Of a DNA stretch of 64,000 bases, positions 12,900 to 26,853 are shown in pieces; the first letter of the stretch is position 1; each line of letters starts with the position of its first letter. The notes beneath the pieces were generated by a model that searched no databases, had not been told where the DNA came from, and was given only the letters and a program-made list of their open reading frames with translations. The DNA comes from Sodiomyces alkalinus F11 (taxonomy: Eukaryota; Ascomycota; Sordariomycetes; Glomerellales; Plectosphaerellaceae), in contig NW_021167080.1 of assembly GCF_003711515.1 (NCBI RefSeq), positions 1,192,629 through 1,256,628 on the forward strand, read 5' to 3'. A program made the translations under genes and the position numbers.

Positions 12900-15700
12900 A
12901 TATAGCGACTCTAGAGATAGATATTAACCTTATCCTCGCCCTCTTCGCTTAATATATGTGTAGTCGTGCGGTCGGTGCCTTTATAAACGTACTTATAGAC
13001 GTACTTAATCGTCTAAATAGATCCGTAAAAGATAATATTAGTATATACGCCGTAACGGAGGCAGATATACAGAAGAAGATAACTTACCTTAATAAATCCG
13101 TAAATTTTAACGTCAATATAGGCACCGTAGCGGAGGCAGAGATACGGGCTATAAGGAATAATAAAATAGTTATTAAAGGGGACCTCTCCTATACGGCCTC
13201 TCTTTATAATATATAGGCTAGAGTTATAGCGTCTATATTCGGGATAACTATCCTCCCGTATAGTCGTTTTTAGGTAGTACGGCTTAGGAAACCGCTTAGA
13301 GTACTTTATACGGTTCTCGTCGCTAGGCTACGGCTATATACACGGCGTAGAAGGCTTATTATCACCGTAAGGACTATATATTATATTCTTACTAATAATA
13401 TTAAAAAGACGGCTAATAGGATCCGACTCGCGGTCTAGTAGCTCCGTAGAGATAACCTTATTAATAGTTACGGGGTCCTTATATATCTCGGCCGCCCGCG
13501 GCGTAAGGAAAAGAAGGATACAACGATATAGAAGACCGCGCTTTTAGTATTCCACGGTCTATATAATCCCCGTAAACTCACTAAATAGACTATCGCGTAG
13601 CTACTATTCTAGGTCGCGGGACTTTAACTCGAATACCCGGCCGACTAAATCGGGCCGGTTACCAGTAGTCTAACCTGGCTAAAGCTCCCGTATAATCTTT
13701 AGCCAGGTAGGATTAGCCGTAAAGATAATAAAAAAAGTCGGAGTACTAAGAGCCCGTATAATTACTATAGAATCCTGATAGCACTACGAGATAAACCGCT
13801 AGCCGCTAATATAATTTAATAGTAAAACGATCCGTCGGATAATACTACGGGTATCGCCGTTAGCCTTATACGCCTAATCCCGTAAGCCGTTATATACATT
13901 AGCCCGTAACTTATTCTAGTAGTGCTAGATCTATAAAAGCTTCTTCTAATCGTAGAATACCTATAGGTCCACTAAAAACTGCTAGAAAAGACGGCCGTAG
14001 GTAAAGGGCATAAACCTTTACTCGTATCGCGGGTATAGTATATAACGGCAGAATTAACAGAACTTTACCTCGGTATTCTGCCGTTAACGGTTATAAATAT
14101 CCCGTAACTATAACTACTAGTAATATCCGGAACCGCCTCGCGGATATATAAGCGGGTAAGATGACGGTAGGTAGGTAGGATACTCGTAGTCTATCTGTCT
14201 AAGGCCGCTAACGCTACCATTAGACCGTCTCTCTACGATAATAATATCCCTATAGTAACGTTTACCCTACTTATCCGGTATAATAGCCGTAACCTTATCC
14301 GTAATAGACAGATTCTCGCGTCGTATATTAGCGCCCTACTTAATAACTAATTCTATACAGGGGTTAAGTATTATACGGCACTATTCGCGGAGGGAGTTAA
14401 AGCGTTCGCGGGCCGTTTTATATAGGTTAACGAAAGGGTTATACTTATACAGGAAGTCTAAAATCTCCCCTAGGATATAACGGTCTAGCGTGGAGTTAAG
14501 GCTTTAGGTATTTATAAGGCGGTAGTCGGCGGTAGCCTACGGATCGTAAAAGTATAGCTAGGTAAAGTCGGAGAGTCGGCCTATAGCACTTAATAGCCCC
14601 GTATAATAGTAAAGGGTACTATGGATCTGGAAAGCTATTATGCCACCGGTAGCGGTACCTTAACGGGTCTCCGTATATTATATAGAAGTAAACGTAAAGG
14701 TATTATTATATTAACGGATCCTCTTACGATAATCCGCGGCTTAGGTAGTATCCGCGTATAGTAGGCGTTAGAAGAAGTCGGGTAATAAGGAGATAATAGG
14801 AACGTCGACGTCGCCCTGGTTATAATAGATGCTAAATTTCGGGTTCGTAGGCGACGATTCCTAAGTAATAAAAGATAGTATCGGTTAGCTAATAGTTAAT
14901 AACGGAGATAGAAAACTAACCTATAACTTCTCCCTAATCTAATAGAGTATAGCGTAATATTTATACTCTACCCGTATTAATCTAAGGTCGTAATAATTAA
15001 CCGTAATACCCGGCTAATACTACCCAAGCGGCTTAGTACGCTCGACGTGGCGGTCGGGTTACGGGCGCGCTCTACACTAGCTAGTAGTAACGGCCGCCCT
15101 ATAACGCGCTCTGCTATTACTATAGTCGTTATAGATATTATAGAGGGCACTATTTCGATAGGTACTAAAAGCAGCCGTTATAAGGTAATAGTTATAGGAA
15201 GAATAGTAATAACCCGCTATTAACTATAGAGCGTTACGGAGCTAGTTACGGCCACGGCTATAACGACGGCCACCCCTTCGGGGAGGAGGCGTAGGGGCAG
15301 GCTATAGTGGAGGGTGGCCGGTTAGAACGGGTAATAGAGGAGCCGTAAAACCTATAGGAGGTATAGGATAGGCGGCTCGACGGTTAGCTCTACAGGTAAC
15401 ACAGGTAGCGTAAATCCTTTGACGTGACCGCGGATAGAACCCGAACTCGGAAAACGGTTTAACGATACCGTAACTATAGCAGCGCTTAGGCTCGCGGTCG
15501 GATTAACTAACTATCTTAACTTTAGACGGCGTTAAAGCGATACGAATTACGGCGTAGATACGGCGTGGAAAAAAATCTACGGGGACTATAAAACTATATA
15601 AAATAGATATATAAAACAGGATAGTCTAAACGTCTAAACTATAGGCGATACGTATAGTTTTTATTACTATATATACCTAAAAACGGACTATAACCTATAT
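12900..15700 (-). pseudogene. Helitron Rep domain and N-terminal region relic
   Basis: Around 13.2-13.6 kb on the minus strand the frame reads TVEY.KRGLLYRCILLFL, matching the Helitron Rep segment that precedes the HxH metal site. It continues as DPISRLFNIISKNIIYSPYG, KRFPKPYYLKTTIREDSYP and EYRRYN, typical of the Helitron-like N domain. The His residues of the site are changed. The part above 14.3 kb is presumed N-terminal sequence of the same protein, and only composition and position support that. Confidence 0.75.
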
Positions 15701-15903
15701 ATTCGAAAGTATATAGGAATACGGGTAGTATAGCTATATACTATAAGAGGAAGTCGCCCGTAAAATACCGTAAAAAGCCGTAATAGGGGCCCGGGCGGTA
15801 GTACTAGTACGAACGCCAGGCTGCTAAGAGTGCCGGACTTTAAAGTGGGCCAGCTTTAGTTTACACTTAGAAGCAATCAGCTGCCCCAATAATATCTTAC
15901 TCC

Positions 15904-15985
15904 AGGGGGAATAGTGGAGTAGTACACTACCTGGACTAGCCTCTTAATCCCCAAGAGGTCGTAGGTTCGAATCCTGCTCCCCCTA
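15904..15985 (+). tRNA. tRNA-like sequence with A and B boxes (tRNA relic or SINE head)
   Basis: A perfect 7-bp acceptor stem (AGGGGGA with TCCCCCT), a D arm (AGTG/CACT), a T arm (GTAGG-TTCGAAT-CCTGC), an A-box match (TAGTGGAGTAG) and a consensus B box (GGTTCGAATCC) are present. The middle is about 10 nt longer than in a class I tRNA. It forms a 6-bp hairpin (CCTCTT/AAGAGG) with no U33-anticodon arrangement that I can place. It could be an intron-bearing tRNA, a mutated tRNA or the head of a tRNA-derived SINE. A T7 run near 16,200 could be a Pol III stop for a longer transcript. Confidence 0.5.
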
Positions 15986-16400
15986 ACACTATTTTCGGAT
16001 AGGTACGTACCTTAGGCAAAGGGGGCTAGTAGTAGCCCCTAAACCCCTGCTAAGTAGATAACCGATAGCCTGGGCACCTATCCTTATCGAGACAGCAGAA
16101 TAGCCTAAAAAGGAAGGGGATTCCTTACTAAGCTACCACCGGTATAGGGTTATCATAAAGGGGGGAAGAAAGGTACGGGGGGCTACCAAGGCCCTTAGGT
16201 TTTTTTCGTAAGGTTTTTCCGAAAGGGAGGATTTACTGAAGTGTAGGGGTAGGGCGTACGTGGTATTTCCTAAGTAAATACTCCTAGTACTTTCCCTAAC
16301 CCGAAAGTAGTAGTAGTGTGTCCTATACCTAGTTTATACCTTTCGGTACCTCTAAACAGTCTATTATAACTTTAGGGTTATATACGGACTTTAATAAACC
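15986..16400. other. Transition from RIP block to gene island
   Basis: Composition changes across this stretch: TA-rich, CA-poor sequence gives way to normal sequence after an A-run near 16,408. No gene was seen. Confidence 0.6.
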
Positions 16401-19330
16401 TGAATTCAAAAAAAAAAATTCTTACTCTATACTAGCCGGTTCGCGGCGTGGCCGATAAGCGTTGGGTCGGGAATGACGGCACCGAAAATCCCCATAGGGT
16501 AGGTTATGTAACTCTGTAGGTAATTTTTCTGTATGTATACTAATTAACACCCTACGGCTGTGCGATGAGTTGCCTGCTGACGCACATTTTATGCCCCGAC
16601 AATTCCGTGCCAAACGTGCTACCTATCCGCACTTGGACCGGGAGTTCTTTTTCTTGATTTTTTCCTTCCCTTTTTTTTTCTTTTTTCCCGTTTTCTTTCC
16701 TTTGTTTGCGGAAGAGTCGGCATTGCGGTTATAAGACGGAACCTGGCCAAGTTCACTTCCACAAGTGGAAATATTGAAACACTGGTCCAGAAATCCACAA
16801 GACCGGTTCTTTGGATGGCGTAATTTGAGATTAGGAAAAAGAAGAAGACGAACCGGCGCGGATGTGGACCGGACCCGAATACGGGGATGAGTAATCTTTC
16901 CGAGTTGTCTCTAACTCCCCTTTCTTCGGAATATGAATACACTAGAGCTGCTTTACTCGTGTTCTCTTCGGTGAGGACCGAAGCTCAAGAAGAGCTATTG
17001 GTCCCCGGATGCAGAAGATATCGTCTTGAAGGTAGGCGGTCGAATGAGTGTTACAGGTAATTCCAGTACAGCTCGGGGGTTCAGAACTTCGCGCCGTTGG
17101 GTGTATTTGCGTTTAATACCTTGCACCGAAAAAGGGTAGGTATGTAAACACAAAAACAAGTACATGTTTGAAATAACATTACTTGGTGGGATTGGGAATG
17201 AAGGCGCAAAATATGGGAGGATACCGTAATTATCAGAGACGCAGAAGATCCCCCAAGGGTCTAGGGAAATACATAAAAAAAGGTGGATCAGCGCCCAAAC
17301 TACTGTAAACTTCGGGGATGATCCCGGACTTCGCTTGACCGGCAGCCAAGCCAGCCAAGAGTTGAAAATGGGGACAGAAAGCTTGTTACGAGAGAAGAGG
17401 GTCGGTGCTTTTGCCCATGAAAAAAACTCTTGGAATGTCTTGGCCTCGACATCACCCTCGATTGACGAGCGATGGCATGCAGGGATCTACCGCATTTACC
17501 GAGTCTACACCATTATGATATAATTAATAGCAACATAATGGAAAGGTTTGGACAGCGAAATATCATCAAAGATAGACCATAGGAGAAAAGCCTCAGAAAG
17601 AAGGTGCCAATAGGGTCGCCGACTTTTCATTATCGAGGGGGGAAGCATCGGGGGCTTTCATTACGAGAAATCGTGTTCTAGCCGGCTGACCGCCAGACCA
17701 GGTTGGTTTTTGTCGCAAGGCGGACCTGCCTTATTTCCCATCTCACGATGTTGTTTTCGACATCATATGAACCTCATAACGCGTCTGTTCTACAGCGAAG
17801 TTGAAGGTACGGGCCGTGTATGAAGTACAACCAGTAAATCGCGCACTGGTCCCGGCTGTGCCCGCAATACCATTCTCCATTCAGGCACAGAAACGGGTCC
17901 ACATGGCCACATGGGCAACACGGTTGCGGGTAGAAGGTTCTGCATCCGGCCAGTCCAGCTCTCACCTTGCTGGGCATTGAACGCCGGGACGAGGCGAGAA
18001 CCGGACAGAACTGCCCCCAAGGTCTTTCTTACTACGTTGTATACCAGTACATGTACCCACTCTCGGTGCCCCCTGCAGCCACATTTCCGGAGGTCCATGG
18101 GATAGTAAGGTGCTTCATCCAATCACGATCATGTGTTGAACGGATACACCTCGGGGTGATTGTAGAGGTGACTGAGTGGATACGTGGATCGTCAAGCGGA
18201 GACCCACACATCATCGACGAAAAAGGTCGTCCTTGACTTGACTTCTGGCTCACACACTTCGTACAACGTACGTGTTGTATTTCTGGGGCAAAATCCTCCT
18301 CCACCGAGCACCCTGCAGCTCGTTGCTCGCAGGAAATGCCGACCCGTATGCGCCGCACTGTGAGAGAAATGGGCCTGTATCCAATAGGAACAAGCGTGGA
18401 CGTGACTGACGTGAATTCGCAAAACGGGAACCGGACGAGGGTTTTGATATCCCTTGTCATAAGCTCACGCTTGAAGCCTCGGACCTGTTTGGAGCTTTCT
18501 CGGGACCTGCTCGCCGTTGCCTCTTCCAGCGCCACATTCTTTCCCATGCGAGGAATCGCGTCCTTCGCATTTGACCCCAGTGTCACGATGGGTCTCCCGA
18601 TGCTTGGATATGGACTGTCAGATGCTGCTGCGTGCGCTGGATGCAACCAAAGTACATTGCATTCCACACCCCCTTACCATACATAGCCCATGCAAGCAAT
18701 CGAGGACACACCTACCGTACACCAGCAGTTAACTTGTCTATCCGCAAATGTCTAGTAGGAGGGGCATCCCGAGGACTGGCCGTCCGTTACGCAAAGTCCT
18801 GTTTGTGCACCCTCGCCATTGGTAATGTTTAGCTGTCGAAAACTCTCCGGAATCGGACTAAGTTTTCCCAGCTATGTACCTTACGTACTAAATAAAATAC
18901 TGGCTTGAATCAGATAAAGAAGAGACAGAGAATTGAAGGGTGAACATGACTGGATAAACCCGACGTGTCGGTCGGCTTTGGTCCTGTCCATGTTTCCTAT
19001 CTACACCCCCTGCTGTGAATCAGAAAGAGGTGTGTGCAGTATGGCTGGAGCTTGTTGATCCCCCACAGCCGGCATAAGTGTATGATGTACCATGTGTACC
19101 ATGTATCATGTATGTGCCTAGGTCATGATACTGCGAAGAAGTTGGAGGTTATTCTGTTTCTCCGTTCTAGGGCCAGCTTCTTTCCCACACTCTACACTGA
19201 CTAATGTAAGGGCCGTACACGGTCGACCGAGGCGGAAGTTACGGCAGTACCCAGATTTCTAGTATTCAGCTTGCTGCCTTTCGCGGCTTCCATGGCCCCG
19301 CTTCCTTAGAACTTTGTTTTCGTTTTAAAG
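16400..19330. other. Long intergenic region upstream of pma1
   Basis: About 2.9 kb of normal composition with no gene I can support. Several overlapping open frames occur at 17,770-18,830 on both strands, the longest being 211 codons on the minus strand. They lack a proper ATG start, recognisable domains and splice-supported extensions. Highly expressed pma1 genes usually have long upstream control regions, so much of this may be promoter. A small unrecognised gene cannot be excluded. Confidence 0.5.
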
Positions 19331-19510
19331 GAGGGAAGCCGCCGCCCTTTTCCACCTCTCCGTCCTTTTTTTCTTCTCTTCACCCACGACGGCTTCGTTA
19401 GAGTCCTCTTTCGTCTACTCTTTCGTGCGGTGACTACCCTCCCCCTCCTCTCTTCTCTTTAATCCCTTTTCGCCTCGACCTCTTTTCTCTTCCTCCTGGA
19501 GGAGTACTTT
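19330..19510 (+). promoter_or_regulatory. Pyrimidine-rich core promoter/leader tract of pma1
   Basis: A run of CT-rich sequence, repeatedly interrupted by short TTTTTCTTCTC-like stretches, lies 400-570 bp before the pma1 ATG. Such tracts are common just upstream of transcription starts of strongly expressed genes in filamentous ascomycetes. The role is inferred from position and composition. Confidence 0.5.
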
Positions 19511-19899
19511 CACCACACACTCTCCCCCCATATCGACGTCTATCACGTGTTCTCAGCCCTCTAATCGCTACACGTCGCGAGGCTTCTTCAGAGTCCAGAG
19601 AACAGACTCTCAAACCATATCCTACCCCGAGTGGACCAGCCACCTTTGGGATTGCGAGACTTGAGAGCGCACCATTGCGTTGCATTCCTCGATATATCAA
19701 TAGAGAGCATCCAGCTCATCACCTCAGCCGAACAAGCTTGTTCGCTAGCCTTGGCCTTTGGACGTCAAGATCTCTAGACGAACTCATTTACTCGTCAACA
19801 GTCAAAACGACCTCGATTCTTTAATCGATATTGACTCACTGCACGTTGCCCCCAATAACCGACGATACATACGACTTTAAACCGGTTTTATATTTTACA

Positions 19900-23338
<3,439 letters not shown>

Positions 23339-24166
23339 TTGCAGCCATGTGCAATCAGAAAGTGGGAAAACCCCCCAAAGGGAGAACGGGGGGTGTTTTG
23401 GGCGCGAGTGAAGCGTGGGCATGTTCCATTGGGAGAGACGGGGATGGGGATAAAAATAAAAAGAAAGAAATGAAAAGAAAAGAAAACAAAACAAAAGAAA
23501 AGAAACCTCCGATGGGAGCGGAGATGACAGCGCGAAGGGGGCGAACGAAGCAGTTTATTTCTTGGGTCTAGATTCTGCGAGTGTCTACTTCGCGCATCGG
23601 TAATTATACCTGAATGGAGTGGGGTCGGAGGGAGTTTCAGTGAGAAGTTTCAGCGAGATGAGGCAGGTGGTGATGGAAGCCTGCTCAGAGGGTTTTTTTA
23701 GTATTCGGAGGGCGCCATACCCCGGTAGACGCTTGTTAGATCTGGGTTTAATTCAACATGTCAAAAATGAATCAAAAACTAACTAAATTAAAATGCGTGA
23801 GAAACAATTTGTTTGCCGAACTAAATTTCAATGTAATACTTAGCCGGTACTTGAGGTGCAGCGTTCGTCCGTCCCAATCCGTCCCAATGGGTCTGAGGGT
23901 ATAGATCACGTGATCTCAGTTCAGCCAACAAGTACCTTCGTAAAAAGCAAAAGGGCTTCCGTTGACTTTCTGGGCTAATAAAGTAAGGTACCTTACCTTA
24001 TATAAGGTATGATTAACTTATCGAAGTCAAGTTCAATAGGTACAACCTAAGGTAAGGTACCTTAGGTACCTTATAAAGACGTCACCGTTCGTTCATCTAC
24101 CGCGTAGCTAGATCCTAGAACCTCGAAGGTTCCCCATTCCCAATCTCCCCTCATCAACCTACCACC
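23339..24166. other. Intergenic region pma1 to DCAF4-like gene
   Basis: It begins with the pma1 3' UTR (AAAGAAA-rich at about 23,440-23,500). It ends with the promoter of the next gene, including the GGTACC-rich repeats listed separately. No ORF is supported. Confidence 0.6.
23980..24078. repeat. GGTACC/CCTTACC palindromic repeat cluster 1
   Basis: Several overlapping copies of AAGGTACCTTACCTTA and AAGGTAAGGTACC-type words make an imperfectly palindromic cluster about 90-190 bp before the DCAF4-like start codon. The same words recur near 30,100 and at 41,950-42,170. Confidence 0.8.
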
Positions 24167-26400
24167 ATGAGTTTACAAATCCCAGGCTATTACTACGGTA
24201 TACCTTGTCACCTTTTCGGAATATCCTGGTCTGTTAGTGGGAAACGCCAAGAACAAGAACTAACGATCGTCCAGACGAGGAGAAGAAAAAGTACTTCAAA
24301 ATCGAGAAGACCCAGACGGCACCCAGCCAGGCAGCCTGGTCCGCGGACAACGTCAAGCGCCGTACCATAGAAGCCCAGTCCGCCCGTGCCGATCAGCAGC
24401 GCGCCGAGCTGACCAGGCGGCACATCAAGCGGGCGCGCATCCTTGGTGAGCCCCAGCTCGGGGGGCTTCTAGGTCGGCAGCTCGGCGTATCTTTGTCTTT
24501 GTCTCCGTCGCCGTCGTCGTCCTTCTCGTCTTCCGCCTACTCCGCTGCCCCGTCCGTGCTGGATGACGTGCCTGGCGCCGTGTGGGCCGCTGGTCTCGTC
24601 GGCAAAGGAGTCGTGCCTTTCGCGCCGGGCCTTGCGGCTGAGAGATTCCCTAATGTGCGGTGTTTCTGGGTGGGGGGGCAGGGCGAGGAGCCTGGGGTAG
24701 GGGCTGCGTTTGCCTGTAAGTTTTATAGTCCTGCTTTCCGTACCTATGTTCCGAAAGGGGATTTTGCTTTTTTTTTTCGTTTCTTCCTGACCTCACTTCT
24801 CCTTATACCAAGCTAGACCTCCTGCTGATGTGATGGCATGATGCTTCTGCTCCTCCTAGCTCCGGCTGAGGCGATGCTGTCAAGCATATACATTCCTACA
24901 GATGAAAACGGGAGGTATGTAAGACGAGCTTGGAACGTATCATCCTGCTTTGCGAGCATACTGGCTTTGAGGGGCCCTTTGATACTGACCTCCAAGCTAC
25001 TCAGAATCTCCTATACTACTGATGGCTTTGGTCGTCGCGAGAGAAGGCTGCAACACTACCTCGAACCTTGTCCATACGACCAGATCTCTTCCATCACTTA
25101 TCACAAACCTTCGCGCCGCATGATCTTCACCTCCGACGAACCTTACTACGCAGCAGATCTTACATGGCTCTACCCGCGTCGAAGTACACCGCACGATGAT
25201 CGCCCCGCTTGGCTGCTGGGCGAGCATGCAAGTATGTATGCACAACTTCCCCCCCCCCGGGTTATACATTATCTGGACCGTCGAACGCTGACCTCAGAGG
25301 TTCTTTTCTGCCCCTGAAAATACAAAGTATCTGATCCGCTAACCAAGCGGGCGAGTCTTATGGGACGTTACCCCCTCTGTTCTGTACACAATGCCGTCCC
25401 CGCCCCCGACGCGGTCTCCGATACGGTCTGCACCATCAGCACCGACTGCGGCATCCTCCACCTGGACGCCCAGGATAAGCTCAGTTGGCTAACCGGCTCC
25501 CCTGCACCTCCTCCCCATGCAAAGGCAGGCAACCGGTCAGTCCCCAGGGATGTCCTCGCCCAGAGCTTCCATCCCACACACCCGTCTCTCCTCCTCGCCG
25601 GCACCCGGGCCTCCTTCGTTCACCTGATTGATCGCCGTGCACCTGCCGAGTCCTGGTCGTCCTTCCGCCACAGCAGCGCCGTCACGCACCTGCGCTGTCT
25701 CGAAGGGAGGCCCGCGTCAAGGGGAGGCTGCGCGCACCATGTCCTCGTCGCAGGGTTACAGTCCAGCCTCTGCGTCTACGACTTGAGGTATCTCTCCTCC
25801 TCGCCTCAGCAGACCCGACCGTCCCAAGCACCACCCCCCCCGCAAAGTGGAAGCACCACCAGCAGCAGAAAGAGAAGCAACCGCCCTTCCTTGCATCGGC
25901 TCCGTCGCCAGCCGAAACCCGGATCCACGTTCCTCCGATACGACTCAGACCCCGGGCTCTCAGCTGCCCGAAACAACAGAGACAACGACAACAATATCGT
26001 CGCAAGAAACGACAACATCTCCTCGCGAATCAATCCCGGCCGTGCGAGAACGGGTGGAACGGACACGGAAAGCGACGCCGGCGCAGCAGCCGCACGACCC
26101 GTCCTCACGTTCCCTGCCTACCGCAACGCAGCCCACGTCCATATCGGCTTCGACCTCGACCCCGCCACGGGCGTCGTGGCTGCCGCGCACGACGATGGTC
26201 GCGTCGCGCTCTACTCGTTAGCATCAGGGCAGCGGCTGCGCTCGCCCCATGTCGACGCCGTGTGTGCCCGAGCACCCGTCAGGAGCCTCATGTTCCAGAC
26301 GATGCCGGGAGACCGGCACGCCAGTCTTTGGGTCGGCGTCGGGGCGTCGTTGCGCAAGTTCTCTGTGGGGTTTGAAGGGGAGGATGACGACGAATGCTAG
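24167..26400 (+). CDS. DCAF4/WDR21-like WD40-repeat protein
   Basis: The start MSLQIPGYYY joins across a 77-nt intron to DEEKKKYFKIEK and AAWSADNVKRR, a combination characteristic of the DCAF4 (WDR21) family, adaptors of CUL4-DDB1 ubiquitin ligases. A workable model is 24167-24197, 24275-24715, 24860-24914, 25005-25235, 25300-25326 and 25440-26400, all GT-AG, giving about 581 residues. The last exon carries WD40-like strands (ILHLDAQDKLSWL, HVLVAGLQSSLCVYDLR, AAAHDDGRVALYSL) and a low-complexity insert at about 25,800-26,090. The middle is uncertain: a 27-nt exon is needed to avoid a TAA at 25,340 and a frame change, so a frameshift is the alternative. Family assignment is fairly sure; the DDB1 role is inferred. 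Confidence 0.75.
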
Positions 26401-26853
26401 AGTGCTGTGGCGCATCCGATCGCGAAACGATTACCCCTGGCCTTTTTTTTCCTTTTTTCCCTTTTTCCCTTTTCCTTCTTCTTTTCCTTTCCTTTCTTTT
26501 CCGCTGCTTCTACAAGCATGCTTCATCATAAAAGGTAAGGAGAAGCGTCACATGGTTGCCATCATCATAGATGATTCCTGCACAAAAAGCGGGCATGGGG
26601 CGGCGTTGGTGGCGGGCTAGTCAACGGTCTGGTCTGGTATACCCATCATATATCATTGCATGATACAGAAAGGAATTTGCTATATTCCAATTCTGACGCT
26701 TATCCAACTCTATTCTGAATCCAAAAGACGCCATATAATAAATAATACCGTACTTAAGATCTTCCTTGGCATGCCGGAGACGAAACCATAAATCGTTACG
26801 TTGTGACATCGGTCACTAAGCCCGCGGGCACAAGGGAGCCGAGTCCGGGTCGA
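26401..26853. other. Convergent intergenic region
   Basis: It lies between the 3' ends of the DCAF4-like gene (+) and the bZIP gene (-). It has a T/C-rich tract at about 26,438-26,510, as expected of 3' UTRs. No gene was seen. Confidence 0.6.

Larger units (their letters stand above)
10600..15750 (-). mobile_element. RIP-degraded Helitron with Rep and PIF1-like helicase
   Basis: On the minus strand, a Rep-type domain (about 12.9-14.3 kb) is followed by a PIF1-family helicase (about 10,660-12,100). That is the RepHel order of autonomous Helitrons, which transpose by rolling-circle replication. The ends (5' TC, 3' hairpin plus CTRR) could not be placed with confidence, so the limits are approximate. 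All reading frames carry RIP-type TAG and TAA stops, so the copy is dead. Confidence 0.85.

Noticed and set aside
16619..16942. 107-codon minus-strand frame rich in Lys/Arg
   Set aside because: The basic tail comes from a T/C-rich tract and the frame has no recognisable motif, so chance is likelier.
18032..18667. 211-codon minus-strand open frame upstream of pma1
   Set aside because: It begins at GTG, not ATG; opposing and overlapping frames cover the same bases; and no domain or splice extension supports it.
19831..19899. Upstream in-frame extension of pma1
   Set aside because: The frame is open but has no ATG before 19,900 (only TTG). The known family N-terminus begins at the MAEK position.
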